Positions 16,668 to 22,785 of a DNA stretch of 23,180 nt are shown piece after piece. The stretch spans positions 1 to 23,180 of IMG/VR virus record IMGVR_UViG_3300046355_000128. One strand, 5' to 3'. Source of the stretch: a virus. The notes below the pieces were generated by a model. It made no database searches. It saw only the letters and a program-made list of their open reading frames with translations, and was not told where the DNA came from. Numbering within the stretch: position 1 is the first letter of the stretch; every line of letters starts with the position of its first letter. The position numbers and the translations under genes are program-made.

Positions 16668-16980
16668 TGTCTAAAGAGTTAAGCCATTTATTCGTTAGTT
16701 CATCCGAAAGATACTCTTTTTCTTTTGGTTTTTCTAAAACTTTTCCTATATCGTCTGTCCAAAGAGGCCATAGTTTCTTAGCAGTTGGGGCATCTTTACC
16801 AGCTAAAGCAGCTATTGAAGACCACATAATTTGCCTTGTATGCTCCCATTGCTCTGCTTTTCTAAACTCAAAGCCATGTTCATAGTCCAGAAATTCCCCT
16901 AAAGTCATTCTTTTCCATTCCCATGGCTTTAACCCAGTTTTATTTATCCTTGTAAGAATGTTCTTCCAAGTAATTATTTC
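16660..16980 (-). CDS. Tail assembly chaperone extension, made by -1 frameshift
   Basis: The open -1 frame runs from the slip site to the TGA at 16660. From codon GAA at 16980 it reads EIITWKNILTRINKTGLKPW, then the part from the internal ATG at 16908 (MTLGEFLDYEHGFEFRKAEQ and on), 106 residues in all. Fused to the first 124 residues of the frame-0 gene it gives a 230-residue product, like the G-T product of lambda that recruits the tape measure protein. The part before the ATG has normal protein composition and fits the W-x-x-G-L-K-P-W, MTL-x-E-F family style, which favours fusion over an independent start. It overlaps the tape measure start. Lower expression than the frame-0 product is expected. 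Confidence 0.85.
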   Translation of the reverse strand, partial: EIITWKNILTRINKTGLKPWEWKRMTLGEFLDYEHGFEFRKAEQWEHTRQIMWSSIAALAGKDAPTAKKLWPLWTDDIGKVLEKPKEKEYLSDELTNKWLNSLDNG

Positions 16981-16986
16981 TTTTTT
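16949..16986 (-). other. -1 ribosomal frameshift signal between the tail chaperone frames
   Basis: The coding strand reads A AAA AAG at 16986-16980, the slippery heptamer known from E. coli dnaX, embedded in a nine-A run. Frame 0 ends only six bases later (AAA TAA). Nine bases downstream an imperfect hairpin can form at 16970-16949: CTTG with CAAG, a G/A mismatch, AAGA with TCTT, loop ACAT. Slip sequence, spacing and hairpin all fit a stimulated -1 shift. Confidence 0.85.
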
Positions 16987-17351
16987 TTTGAGTCAATCTT
17001 TAATTCAGGCTTCTCTAAATCACTTGGCATTAAATCGGCAGTAATCCAATCAACAACATTTACTACCTTACAAGTGACCAACCATTTAGTAGCAAGCATT
17101 CTGTTCCCTTTTAGCTTTCTTAAAACATCTTCAGCTTCATCATCTAAGCCATTTAAAAATAGCCAATAAATATGCCCACTTAAAAGCATATCTCTTGTAA
17201 TTTCAATTAATCTTTGAGGATCATTTTCATAATCTTGCATATTAACAAGATCATTAAACTCTCCTCCTAATTCCTTAACATAAACATCGTTTATGCAACC
17301 TAATGAAAAGTCAAAGTTGATTTTCTTTCCTTCAAATGTAATACTACGCAT
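16974..17351 (-). CDS. Tail assembly chaperone, frame-0 product
   Basis: 125 residues, the analogue of lambda gpG: small, acidic and helical, lying directly before the tape measure gene and behind the major tail protein. Begins MRSITFEGKKINFDFSLGCI and ends DSKKKK. I see no membrane segment and no enzyme motif. The gene order major tail protein, chaperone, frameshifted extension, tape measure is found in most long-tailed phages and supports the call more than the sequence alone does. Its product keeps the tape measure protein soluble and loads it with tail tube subunits; it is not part of the virion. The start is preceded by an unusual (CA)n leader and, further upstream, by a terminator. Confidence 0.85.
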   Translation of the reverse strand: MRSITFEGKKINFDFSLGCINDVYVKELGGEFNDLVNMQDYENDPQRLIEITRDMLLSGHIYWLFLNGLDDEAEDVLRKLKGNRMLATKWLVTCKVVNVVDWITADLMPSDLEKPELKIDSKKKK

Positions 17352-17380
17352 TGTGTGTGTGTGTTTTGTGTGTATTTAAA
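17352..17380 (-). promoter_or_regulatory. CA-repeat leader of the tail chaperone gene
   Basis: The 5' leader reads AATACACACAAAAC followed by a run of CA pairs up to the ATG. There is no Shine-Dalgarno site. The 12 bases ACACACAAAACA recur in front of the 98-aa gene at 5794. An unstructured A-rich leader may serve as translation signal, as is usual in Bacteroidota. Confidence 0.4.
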
Positions 17381-17381
17381 C

Positions 17382-17409
17382 AAAAAGGGTAGAGATTATA
17401 TCCCTACCC
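17382..17409 (-). terminator. Intrinsic terminator behind the major tail protein gene
   Basis: On the transcribed strand GGGTAGGGA and TCTCTACCC pair over nine positions (one G-U) around a five-base loop, followed by TTTTTGTTT. Located 27 bases after the major tail protein stop and before the chaperone gene. With no clear promoter behind it, it is probably leaky and lowers expression of the genes that follow. Confidence 0.8.
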
Positions 17410-17435
17410 CAAATGTAAACAAAAATTTTCAAATA

Positions 17436-17846
17436 TTAAGCAGCAGTAGTCTTTGTTAATGGACCATTACCTTTTAGCTTAATATCTACAGTAGCAATCT
17501 CTTGATCACCACCTTTTACTGGTACTGACTCAACATAAGCTAAACCAGTTAATACTGTAGCTCCTGTAGCAGCAGTTTTGAATGAAACAGTTAATTCTGT
17601 TTGCTCTATCCAAGCAGTCAATAACTCATCATAAGTGTAGTTTGTTCCACCATCACTGTAGTCTAATTGAGCTGTAGCTGACAATCCCCATGCTTTACGG
17701 CCTGGAATTGCAGTTTCCCATACACCTGAATCCTTGGATGAAGTATCAATCATTGTAGTTGATAATTCGATATCGCAAGTTGTTTCGTTTGCTATAACCT
17801 TAGTACCTACGAAGATACGCAAGTCTGTTCCTTTTACTAATGCCAT
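17436..17846 (-). CDS. Major tail (tube) protein
   Basis: 136 residues of the TP901-1-like major tail protein type. The start MALVKGTDLRIFVGTKVIAN is followed by the typical TTCDIELSTTMIDTSSKDSG (the family's strand, turn and DTSSKDS-type motif), then GRKAWGLSATAQLDYSD, YTYDELLTAWIEQTELTVSF and a strand-rich end. Polymerises into hexameric rings that form the tail tube around the tape measure protein. It lies between the tail terminator gene and the chaperones, as expected. The gene is followed at once by an intrinsic terminator, consistent with a product needed in many copies. No C-terminal Ig-like domain is present; the protein ends shortly after the core fold. Confidence 0.9.
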   Translation of the reverse strand: MALVKGTDLRIFVGTKVIANETTCDIELSTTMIDTSSKDSGVWETAIPGRKAWGLSATAQLDYSDGGTNYTYDELLTAWIEQTELTVSFKTAATGATVLTGLAYVESVPVKGGDQEIATVDIKLKGNGPLTKTTAA

Positions 17847-17853
17847 TTTATTT

Positions 17854-18297
17854 CTAATTTAATTGTTCTAATAATTGACTAAATGTTACGATAATTTCTA
17901 CTTGCCATCCTGTTGGCAATTGTGAAGTTAATGTATTTGTTTGATATTCACAATTCAAAACCTGCCAATTAGTTAAGTGGCTACTAATTCCATAATTACT
18001 TGGTCCTAAGAGGACTTTACCTATAATTTGATTAACTATATCATTAGCTACTTTTTTGCCTCCTGTATCAGATACAAACTTAGTAATAACGTGAATATCA
18101 ATAATCTCATCACGAATAAACATATCTTTATTCCCATCATTTCTACCTGTCTGTTGCATAAATACAATGGCAGGAAATGCTGCTGTACTTGGAACTATCT
18201 CATCAAAAACCTCAACTGGCTGATTATTACTAGTAATATTAGTTAAAGTCTCAAAATAAGCCTTTCTTAATTCAAATTGTGGGTCTTTTGCTACCAT
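17854..18297 (-). CDS. Tail terminator / tail completion protein (DUF3168-like)
   Basis: 147 residues. Order of elements fits the lambda gpU / DUF3168 type: an N-terminal helix (ELRKAYFETL), PVEVFDEIVPSTAAFPAIVF with the proline that precedes the first core strand, IIDIHVITKFVSDTGGKKVANDIVNQI and a closing strand WQVEIIVTFSQLLEQL. Such proteins form a ring that stops tail tube growth and joins tail to head. It is placed between the gp10-like gene and the major tail protein, as in HK97-type gene order. Seven bases separate it from the major tail protein start. Moderate confidence, resting on order and fold pattern. Confidence 0.8.
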   Translation of the reverse strand: MVAKDPQFELRKAYFETLTNITSNNQPVEVFDEIVPSTAAFPAIVFMQQTGRNDGNKDMFIRDEIIDIHVITKFVSDTGGKKVANDIVNQIIGKVLLGPSNYGISSHLTNWQVLNCEYQTNTLTSQLPTGWQVEIIVTFSQLLEQLN

Positions 18298-18301
18298 TTT
18301 A

Positions 18302-18775
18302 TTAAGTTTTCATAAGGTTTTTGACCTTAGTTCCTGTTTTTCTTTTTATTTTATTAGATGCTAAAACGTATTGATGAAATAAAAACTTTTTTGGCCTTAT
18401 ACCTTTACTACTACCATCAGATTCTTTCCAACCAGAAATATATCTTACATATGGTGTTAAAGTTGAAGTTAGCTTAAATCTTTTGCCTGTTCCAAAGTCT
18501 TGAAATGGTGCATAAAGTAAATTTTGCTTATTCCTACTTCTGGCACTAAACTCAATAGAAGATTCATATTTTCCATTTTTTATTCCACCATTTTCCTGAA
18601 AATCATGACTTCTACTTAATAAACCTGTCTTTCCTACTGGTGCGTTTGATTTAGAATAAGCAGAAACCTTTTTAGCCTCATCTTGCACCATAGTAGGTAT
18701 TTCATTAGCTCTTTTTACAGCTCTATCAAGCCTATTTTGAAATACCTTTAAACCAGGTAATTTAATTTTAATCAT
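18302..18775 (-). CDS. HK97 gp10-like neck/tail protein
   Basis: 157 residues, basic. Three family marks are visible: SNAPVGKTGLL at residues 43-53, YAPFQDFGTG at 88-97 (the Y-A-P-x-x-E/D-F-G-T core) and RPKKFL at 127-132 near the end. Members of this family sit in the neck between head-closure and tail terminator proteins and are needed to complete or join the tail. The helical N-terminus (LKVFQNRLDRAVKRANE) is normal. The start overlaps the end of the head-closure gene by eight bases, a sign of translational coupling. No odd features. Confidence 0.9.
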   Translation of the reverse strand: MIKIKLPGLKVFQNRLDRAVKRANEIPTMVQDEAKKVSAYSKSNAPVGKTGLLSRSHDFQENGGIKNGKYESSIEFSARSRNKQNLLYAPFQDFGTGKRFKLTSTLTPYVRYISGWKESDGSSKGIRPKKFLFHQYVLASNKIKRKTGTKVKNLMKT

Positions 18776-19118
18776 TTCTAACTGTAGCTTTAAAAGTTAT
18801 CCACTGATTCTTAAAATCAACATTTGTGATATCAGAAAGTGCATATCTTTTATTTTTAAAAACCATTACAGTAGTGGTTTTAAATTGATACTCACTATTG
18901 TATCTAACCATACATTCAAATGATTGGTCAGTGCCAATTTGTCCACCTTCTTCATTTCTAACACCACCATAGTTGCCATAAAATGAACTTGTAGACTTAA
19001 TATGCACATTACAGCTATACCCTTGACGAGAAGCTGCAGTAACACCTCCAGCACCATCAGGTATTTGTTCTACCATGGTTTGAAAGTTAGCTCTAAATCT
19101 GCTAAGTTTATTATACAT
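18768..19118 (-). CDS. Head-closure protein (SPP1 gp16-like)
   Basis: 116 residues, a small beta-barrel type. Pattern: N-terminal RANFQTMVEQIPDGAGGVTA with the P-D-G-x-G-G turn usual for head-closure proteins, then CNVHIKSTSSFYGNY, FECMVRYNSEYQFKTTTVMV, FKNKRYALSDITNVD and WITFKATV. It should seal the head-tail interface after DNA packaging. The genes on both sides (connector upstream, gp10-like downstream) each overlap it by eight bases, and the order matches other siphovirus neck modules. Family membership is inferred from pattern and order together. Confidence 0.85.
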   Translation of the reverse strand: MYNKLSRFRANFQTMVEQIPDGAGGVTAASRQGYSCNVHIKSTSSFYGNYGGVRNEEGGQIGTDQSFECMVRYNSEYQFKTTTVMVFKNKRYALSDITNVDFKNQWITFKATVRND

Positions 19119-19647
19119 AGATAGGTCTGTAATGTCTAATACGTTCTTTAATAGCTCTAATTGCCAATTTCTTGTCTTCTACTGCCTGATCATAATCAAC
19201 TGCTATAATATCTAATACAGCGTTTTCAATATCATAAGGCAATGGAAGATACCCTCCAATGTAAGTAACTACCATACCACCTGAAGAATAAGCAGAAATC
19301 TTTTGGTTTAATTCACTAACAGTGTGAGACAAATTAACTCCAGCAGCATCTTTTACAAACTCAATCTCAGTTACAGGACCATAATACAAATCAATTGTAC
19401 CATTTACCTCAATGTAGGACTGAATCATACGCTTAGGCTTTAGATTCTTTTGGATATAAGTCTCAACCTCATGAATAGCAGAATACTTTAAATCAGTAAG
19501 CTTTTGATTATCGTCATTGTTTGAAATTTCGATATTCAAATGTCTCTTAACTGAATCTAAAGTTATCACTTCAACTAAAGGGGATATTTCCTCAACCATT
19601 TGGATTTCTAAACCCCTTGTTTTAACTACTTCAGGTATGTAAGCCAT
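19111..19647 (-). CDS. Head-tail connector, gp6-like
   Basis: 178 residues. The helical core matches the gp6/gp15 head-tail adaptor family: VITLDSVKRHLNIEISNNDD (the typical L-x-x-V-K-x-H-L start followed by a D/N-rich turn), KLTDLKYSAIHEVETYIQKN, then a strand part with IDLYYGPVTEIEFVKD and a P-Y-D-I-E-N-A-V-L helix, closing with KERIRHYRPIYV. These proteins form a ring below the portal. The start at 19647 shares one base with the stop of the 67-aa gene. About 30 residues precede the core, which is a little longer than usual. Confidence is good. Confidence 0.88.
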   Translation of the reverse strand: MAYIPEVVKTRGLEIQMVEEISPLVEVITLDSVKRHLNIEISNNDDNQKLTDLKYSAIHEVETYIQKNLKPKRMIQSYIEVNGTIDLYYGPVTEIEFVKDAAGVNLSHTVSELNQKISAYSSGGMVVTYIGGYLPLPYDIENAVLDIIAVDYDQAVEDKKLAIRAIKERIRHYRPIYV

Positions 19648-19850
19648 TATTTCTTCTTAGAAGGTTTTACAACTTTATTTTGAGGAGGATTAACTGGATC
19701 AGTTTCTTCTTCCATTTCTACAATAACTACTAAACCTTTCGATTCTAGCATTTTTGCTCTGTCATTACTTGTTTCGAATGAATCACCTACCATACGAGGA
19801 TGATTAGCTTCCATATCGAAAAAGTGTTGTTCACAAGTTACCTTTGCCAT
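19647..19850 (-). CDS. Small head-module protein, function unknown
   Basis: 67 residues. Contains the pattern of a common short phage protein found between major capsid and connector genes: a strand, a F-x-D-x-E-x-N turn (HFFDMEANHPRMVGDSFETS), NDRAKMLESKGLVVIVE, and a charged tail ending PSKKK. The repeated type is VGD-x-F-E-x-S-x-x-RA-x-x-L. Such proteins have no proven role to my knowledge; a minor head or connector helper is possible. The A-rich leader AACTTAAATAAAATG fits host-type initiation. First gene after the capsid terminator. Confidence 0.8.
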   Translation of the reverse strand: MAKVTCEQHFFDMEANHPRMVGDSFETSNDRAKMLESKGLVVIVEMEEETDPVNPPQNKVVKPSKKK

Positions 19851-19875
19851 TTTATTTAAGTTTAAGGTTTAAAAA

Positions 19876-19907
19876 TAAGCCTACTGTTCTTATGGGAAGT
19901 AGGCTTA
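19876..19907 (-). terminator. Intrinsic terminator behind the major capsid gene
   Basis: TAAGCCTACT and AGTAGGCTTA form a perfect ten-base-pair stem with a 12-base loop, followed on the transcribed strand by TTTTTAAACC. It lies 25 bases after the capsid stop codon at 19933 and ahead of the 67-aa gene. It likely limits read-through into the neck and tail genes and protects the capsid mRNA end. Confidence 0.85.
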
Positions 19908-19932
19908 CATAATACACTAAATAAGAAAATGA

Positions 19933-21117
19933 TTATGCAATCACAAAAGTACCTTTTCTCATCGCACCACCGAAGTAGATTGGTAAAGCAATTGATTCTT
20001 CAGCTCTTACAGTCACCAAGTTCTTAGTGAAGTTATCGCCATCTTCGTAAGCGAATTCAACCATTACGTTGTCTTCGAATAACAATTCAGCAGCCTTGTT
20101 CATATCTCCTACGAAGAAAGTGTTAGCAGGGATGATGTCAGTAGAAACTACTGGTACACCAGCAACTGTTAAACCAGTTCCAGAGATTAAAGATGGGTGA
20201 GAATAACCAGCACCTGATTCTTTGTTGATCAATAATTCCATCTCATCAATTGGGTTTACCAAGATGATAGAAGGACGGAAGCGAGCAGCTTTTAATTGAG
20301 CAATAGCGTTAGCTAATTTATCCCAACGATTAGAACCTGCAACTACTGATCCAGATGGAGAGTAAGCTGTAGCAGCTTCGTATAAGCCTGTGAATTCACC
20401 AGTTCCTGCAAAATCAAATAACTTAGTATCTTCAACTTCTAACAAATCATTAACCATTTGTGTAGAAACGAAGTTTTGTAACCAAGAAAGACGAGATAAC
20501 ATCTGCTTAGAGATTTTGCTGTATGCAGCAATAGTCTTAGGAGTTACCTCAGTGATTGTGAAGTCATAATCAACTTGAGCCTTAGAAGCACCTTCAGTTT
20601 GAACTGCTGGAGCACCTTCACCACCTGATTTCTTAGCGAATTTGAATACACCATTCTGCTCAATTACAGAAGAACGCATCAAATCACGCAAGTGAACTGA
20701 ACGGAAAGGATCAGTTAAGATTACGTTAGATAAACCAGCAATCTTAGAAGCCCAATCAGAACCGATGTTAGCAGTTAAGTTCATATCACCTACTGCTTTC
20801 AATTCCATTGCAACTGAAGAACGAGAAGTAGTCATAGACTTGAATTCTTGCTCACGAGCTTCGAATTTCTTCGCTAAGAAATCCTCTTTCTTAGTTGGCT
20901 CTACAGACTTAGCTTTCATATCTAAGATAGCATCAGAAACAGATTTCTCAATGTTTCCTAATTTACCTTCTACTTCTTGCAATTTAGTTCCTGCATTTTT
21001 AGTTTGCTCGATCAAGTCAGATAAGCCTAAGCCTTCCATTTCACGACCAACACCTTTTTGAATCATTTCGTTGATGTCGCTTTTTACTTCATCAACAATT
21101 TTTTTAATATCTTCCAT
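19933..21117 (-). CDS. Major capsid protein, HK97 fold
   Basis: 394 residues. The N-terminal 105 or so are charged and helical with heptad-like spacing (EDIKKIVDEVKSDINEMIQK, GKLGNIEKSVSDAILDMKAK), the delta domain that acts as scaffold and is removed by the prohead protease. The mature part shows the HK97 pattern: RDLMRSSVIEQNGVFKFAKK, VTPKTIAAYSKISKQML (the central strand and spine helix start), LLEVEDTKLFDFAGTGEFTG, SIILVNPIDEMELLINKE, TGLTVAGVPVVSTDIIPANT and VTVRAEESIALPIYFGGA near the end. Forms the icosahedral shell. Stop and start with the protease share one base. G+C looks a little higher and codon use more regular than in neighbours, as usual for a highly expressed gene. Cleavage position cannot be fixed from sequence alone. 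Confidence 0.95.
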   Translation of the reverse strand: MEDIKKIVDEVKSDINEMIQKGVGREMEGLGLSDLIEQTKNAGTKLQEVEGKLGNIEKSVSDAILDMKAKSVEPTKKEDFLAKKFEAREQEFKSMTTSRSSVAMELKAVGDMNLTANIGSDWASKIAGLSNVILTDPFRSVHLRDLMRSSVIEQNGVFKFAKKSGGEGAPAVQTEGASKAQVDYDFTITEVTPKTIAAYSKISKQMLSRLSWLQNFVSTQMVNDLLEVEDTKLFDFAGTGEFTGLYEAATAYSPSGSVVAGSNRWDKLANAIAQLKAARFRPSIILVNPIDEMELLINKESGAGYSHPSLISGTGLTVAGVPVVSTDIIPANTFFVGDMNKAAELLFEDNVMVEFAYEDGDNFTKNLVTVRAEESIALPIYFGGAMRKGTFVIA

Positions 21118-21848
21118 TACTTAAAAGAGTTTTTTAATTGTTTTAAAAATTCGATTTGTACTTGTCTTTGTAATTCTTCTGGATTAATAATCTCAGGAGT
21201 GGACTTAACCGACTCCTTATCATTAATTAGCTTGAACAACTCCGATTTTATAAAGTTATACTCAATTTCAATCAATTCATAAGTTTCGTCCTTTAAATTT
21301 CCACTACGCAATTGCTTGTATAGTTTATCAAAACGATCTTGCAATCCTTTTGCATCCATAGATTTTAAACCTACAAATGGTGTTTCAGGATTAGCACCCC
21401 ATAGAACTGACGAAAATTCGTACAATTTTACCTCTTGAATCTGATAATACGGCTTTTGATTTGTATTAGCATCTGGTTCTACTCTTGTTTCTTTGATTGT
21501 AGAGAATCCAATTGAATGCTGGTTAATTAAACCATTGTCATACAACTTAAGAATATCTTCACCAATCTCGGTATCAATAATAGCTGCTTCAAAATATAAA
21601 CCATAATTATCTTCTTTCAATACCGATGGCTTACCAAGTGGGCTATCTGAGCTATGATTGTGTAAAAACCATATTTCATTTTTTCCCCCTGGACCACGTT
21701 CTTGAATAGTCTTGGTAAATGCACCTGGCATAATCATATCGCCATGCAAGTCAATATTACCAAACTTAGCAGCATAACCCATTACAGTCCGTTTTGCAAC
21801 ATCGACTTCAGTTATCTCCCCTTCAGATTTTATCTTATAATCTCTCAT
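21117..21848 (-). CDS. Prohead protease, HK97 gp4 / S78 type
   Basis: 243 residues. The first two thirds are the protease: VMGYAAKFGNIDLHGDMIMP, the histidine motif LHNHSS with His65 as likely base, the serine motif INQHSIGFS with Ser112 as nucleophile, and LYEFSSVLWGANPETP with Glu144, probably the third catalytic residue. After residue 160 a helical tail follows (KGLQDRFDKLYKQLRSGNLK to the end), which may act as in-head anchor or scaffold part. The enzyme trims capsid delta domains during maturation and then itself. It starts about 13 bases behind the predicted transcription start, so protease and capsid are the first genes of this transcript. Sure call. Confidence 0.93.
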   Translation of the reverse strand: MRDYKIKSEGEITEVDVAKRTVMGYAAKFGNIDLHGDMIMPGAFTKTIQERGPGGKNEIWFLHNHSSDSPLGKPSVLKEDNYGLYFEAAIIDTEIGEDILKLYDNGLINQHSIGFSTIKETRVEPDANTNQKPYYQIQEVKLYEFSSVLWGANPETPFVGLKSMDAKGLQDRFDKLYKQLRSGNLKDETYELIEIEYNFIKSELFKLINDKESVKSTPEIINPEELQRQVQIEFLKQLKNSFK

Positions 21849-21867
21849 ATTTTCTATCTATTGCTTG

Positions 21868-21895
21868 CAAATATAATAAAAATAACTAAATACAA
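21868..21895 (-). promoter_or_regulatory. Bacteroidota-type promoter ahead of prohead protease and capsid
   Basis: On the coding strand, TTG at 21895-21893, 17 bases of spacer, then TATATTTG at 21875-21868. This fits the consensus TTG-N17-23-TANNTTTG known for Flavobacterium and Bacteroides. Start of transcription would be near 21861, about 13 bases before the ATG. It lies in the only clear gap of the head module. Confidence 0.6.
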
Positions 21896-21899
21896 AATT

Positions 21900-22649
21900 T
21901 TAAATATATCTAACCCCACATCTACAATTAACAATCTCACTTGCAGGGGCAGAACCATCTCCAGGATAGGCCATTGGATAACCTCCTACAAGAAACTTTT
22001 CATTTAAGTTAATCGCAGGATAACCATCCATATCATGATGTGATTTACGTTCTTTGCCATCCAAAGTTACTATCCACTTTTTCTTTAAAGCTTTACCTGT
22101 AACAGCAACTTGTAATGAAGCCCACAAATCGCTTGCTAGATTCATTATTTTAGTCACTTCTGTCCTAGCTATCGTCTGGCTACGAATTATGTTCTTCTGG
22201 GCCAAATAAACGCTTAATAAAGTAATGATAGCGGAGGCAGGAATGCCTTGTTTAACTTTATCATCTACAAACTTTTGTATATCATACTTAATTGTGGCAA
22301 TAATGCCCAATACAACTATAAATTGAGTGATGTCTCTAAACCGCAATAATAAAAGAAGCAGCCACTCCTCATCAAAGTTATCTTCTTCTTCCTCTTTCTT
22401 CTTGTATCTATTAAGAAATTCGGATTGTTTAAGGCCAAACTTGGAATAAGCATCTTTTAAGATGTCCATCATCCATTTTTCACTAAAATGGTTAGTAATA
22501 TGAAATGTATTGGGGTTTCTACCTTCAAGGGTATCTAAGTAAGCCCTAGTTTCTGCACCAAGCTTAGTTCTAACAAAAGCAAATAAGGCACGTTCATTGA
22601 TGTCGTGCCTTCTTCGCCAAGCAACCTTATACATTTCGTCACTTACCAT
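21900..22649 (-). CDS. Minor head protein, Mu gpF / SPP1 gp7-like
   Basis: 249 residues. The C-terminal 100 residues carry the head morphogenesis pattern: IARTEVTKIMN at 160-170, KKWIVTLDGKERKSHHDMDG at 190-209, a NLNEKFLVGGYPMAYPGDG part and the closing motif EIVNCRCGVRY. The two cysteines of NCRC are a family mark. The N-terminal half is helical and holds an acidic run (KKKEEEEDNFDEEW) followed by six leucines, which could be a hinge or interface helix. This protein is packed in the head near the portal and helps DNA exit or head assembly. It starts inside the stop region of the 46-aa gene and follows portal in usual order. Shorter than most relatives, which often exceed 300 residues. Confidence 0.88.
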   Translation of the reverse strand: MVSDEMYKVAWRRRHDINERALFAFVRTKLGAETRAYLDTLEGRNPNTFHITNHFSEKWMMDILKDAYSKFGLKQSEFLNRYKKKEEEEDNFDEEWLLLLLLRFRDITQFIVVLGIIATIKYDIQKFVDDKVKQGIPASAIITLLSVYLAQKNIIRSQTIARTEVTKIMNLASDLWASLQVAVTGKALKKKWIVTLDGKERKSHHDMDGYPAINLNEKFLVGGYPMAYPGDGSAPASEIVNCRCGVRYI

Positions 22650-22783
22650 TTTTTATCCTTAAAAAGTTTTTCTACCTTCTTTCTTTCCGCTTTCTTGATA
22701 AAACCTTCATACCATAGGAAGAATCCAAACCAGAATGAACTGGTAATCGAAACGGATATCACTATGATATGAAAGTTTTCCAT
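22643..22783 (-). CDS. 46-aa membrane protein between portal and minor head genes
   Basis: ATG at 22783-22781, TAA at 22645-22643. The product begins MENFHIIVISVSI, has one long hydrophobic helix at about residues 5-28 (with FWFGFFLWYEGF) and a highly basic end (KKAERKKVEKLFKDKKW). It starts two bases behind the portal stop and its end overlaps the minor head protein start by seven bases, so it is clearly part of the operon. Predicted to lie in the host inner membrane with the C-terminus inside. A membrane protein between portal and gpF genes is unusual; I do not know a family for it. Confidence 0.7.
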   Translation of the reverse strand: MENFHIIVISVSITSSFWFGFFLWYEGFIKKAERKKVEKLFKDKKW

Positions 22784-22785
22784 AA

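Noticed and set aside
16660-16908. Independent 82-aa gene starting at the ATG at 16908
   Set aside because: The same frame is open upstream to the A AAA AAG site and makes normal protein sequence, so this is the end of a frameshifted chaperone and not a separate gene.
17411-17425. Possible promoter TACATTTG behind the major tail protein gene
   Set aside because: The nearest TTG is only 12 bases upstream, and the terminator follows at once, so it would not serve the next genes.
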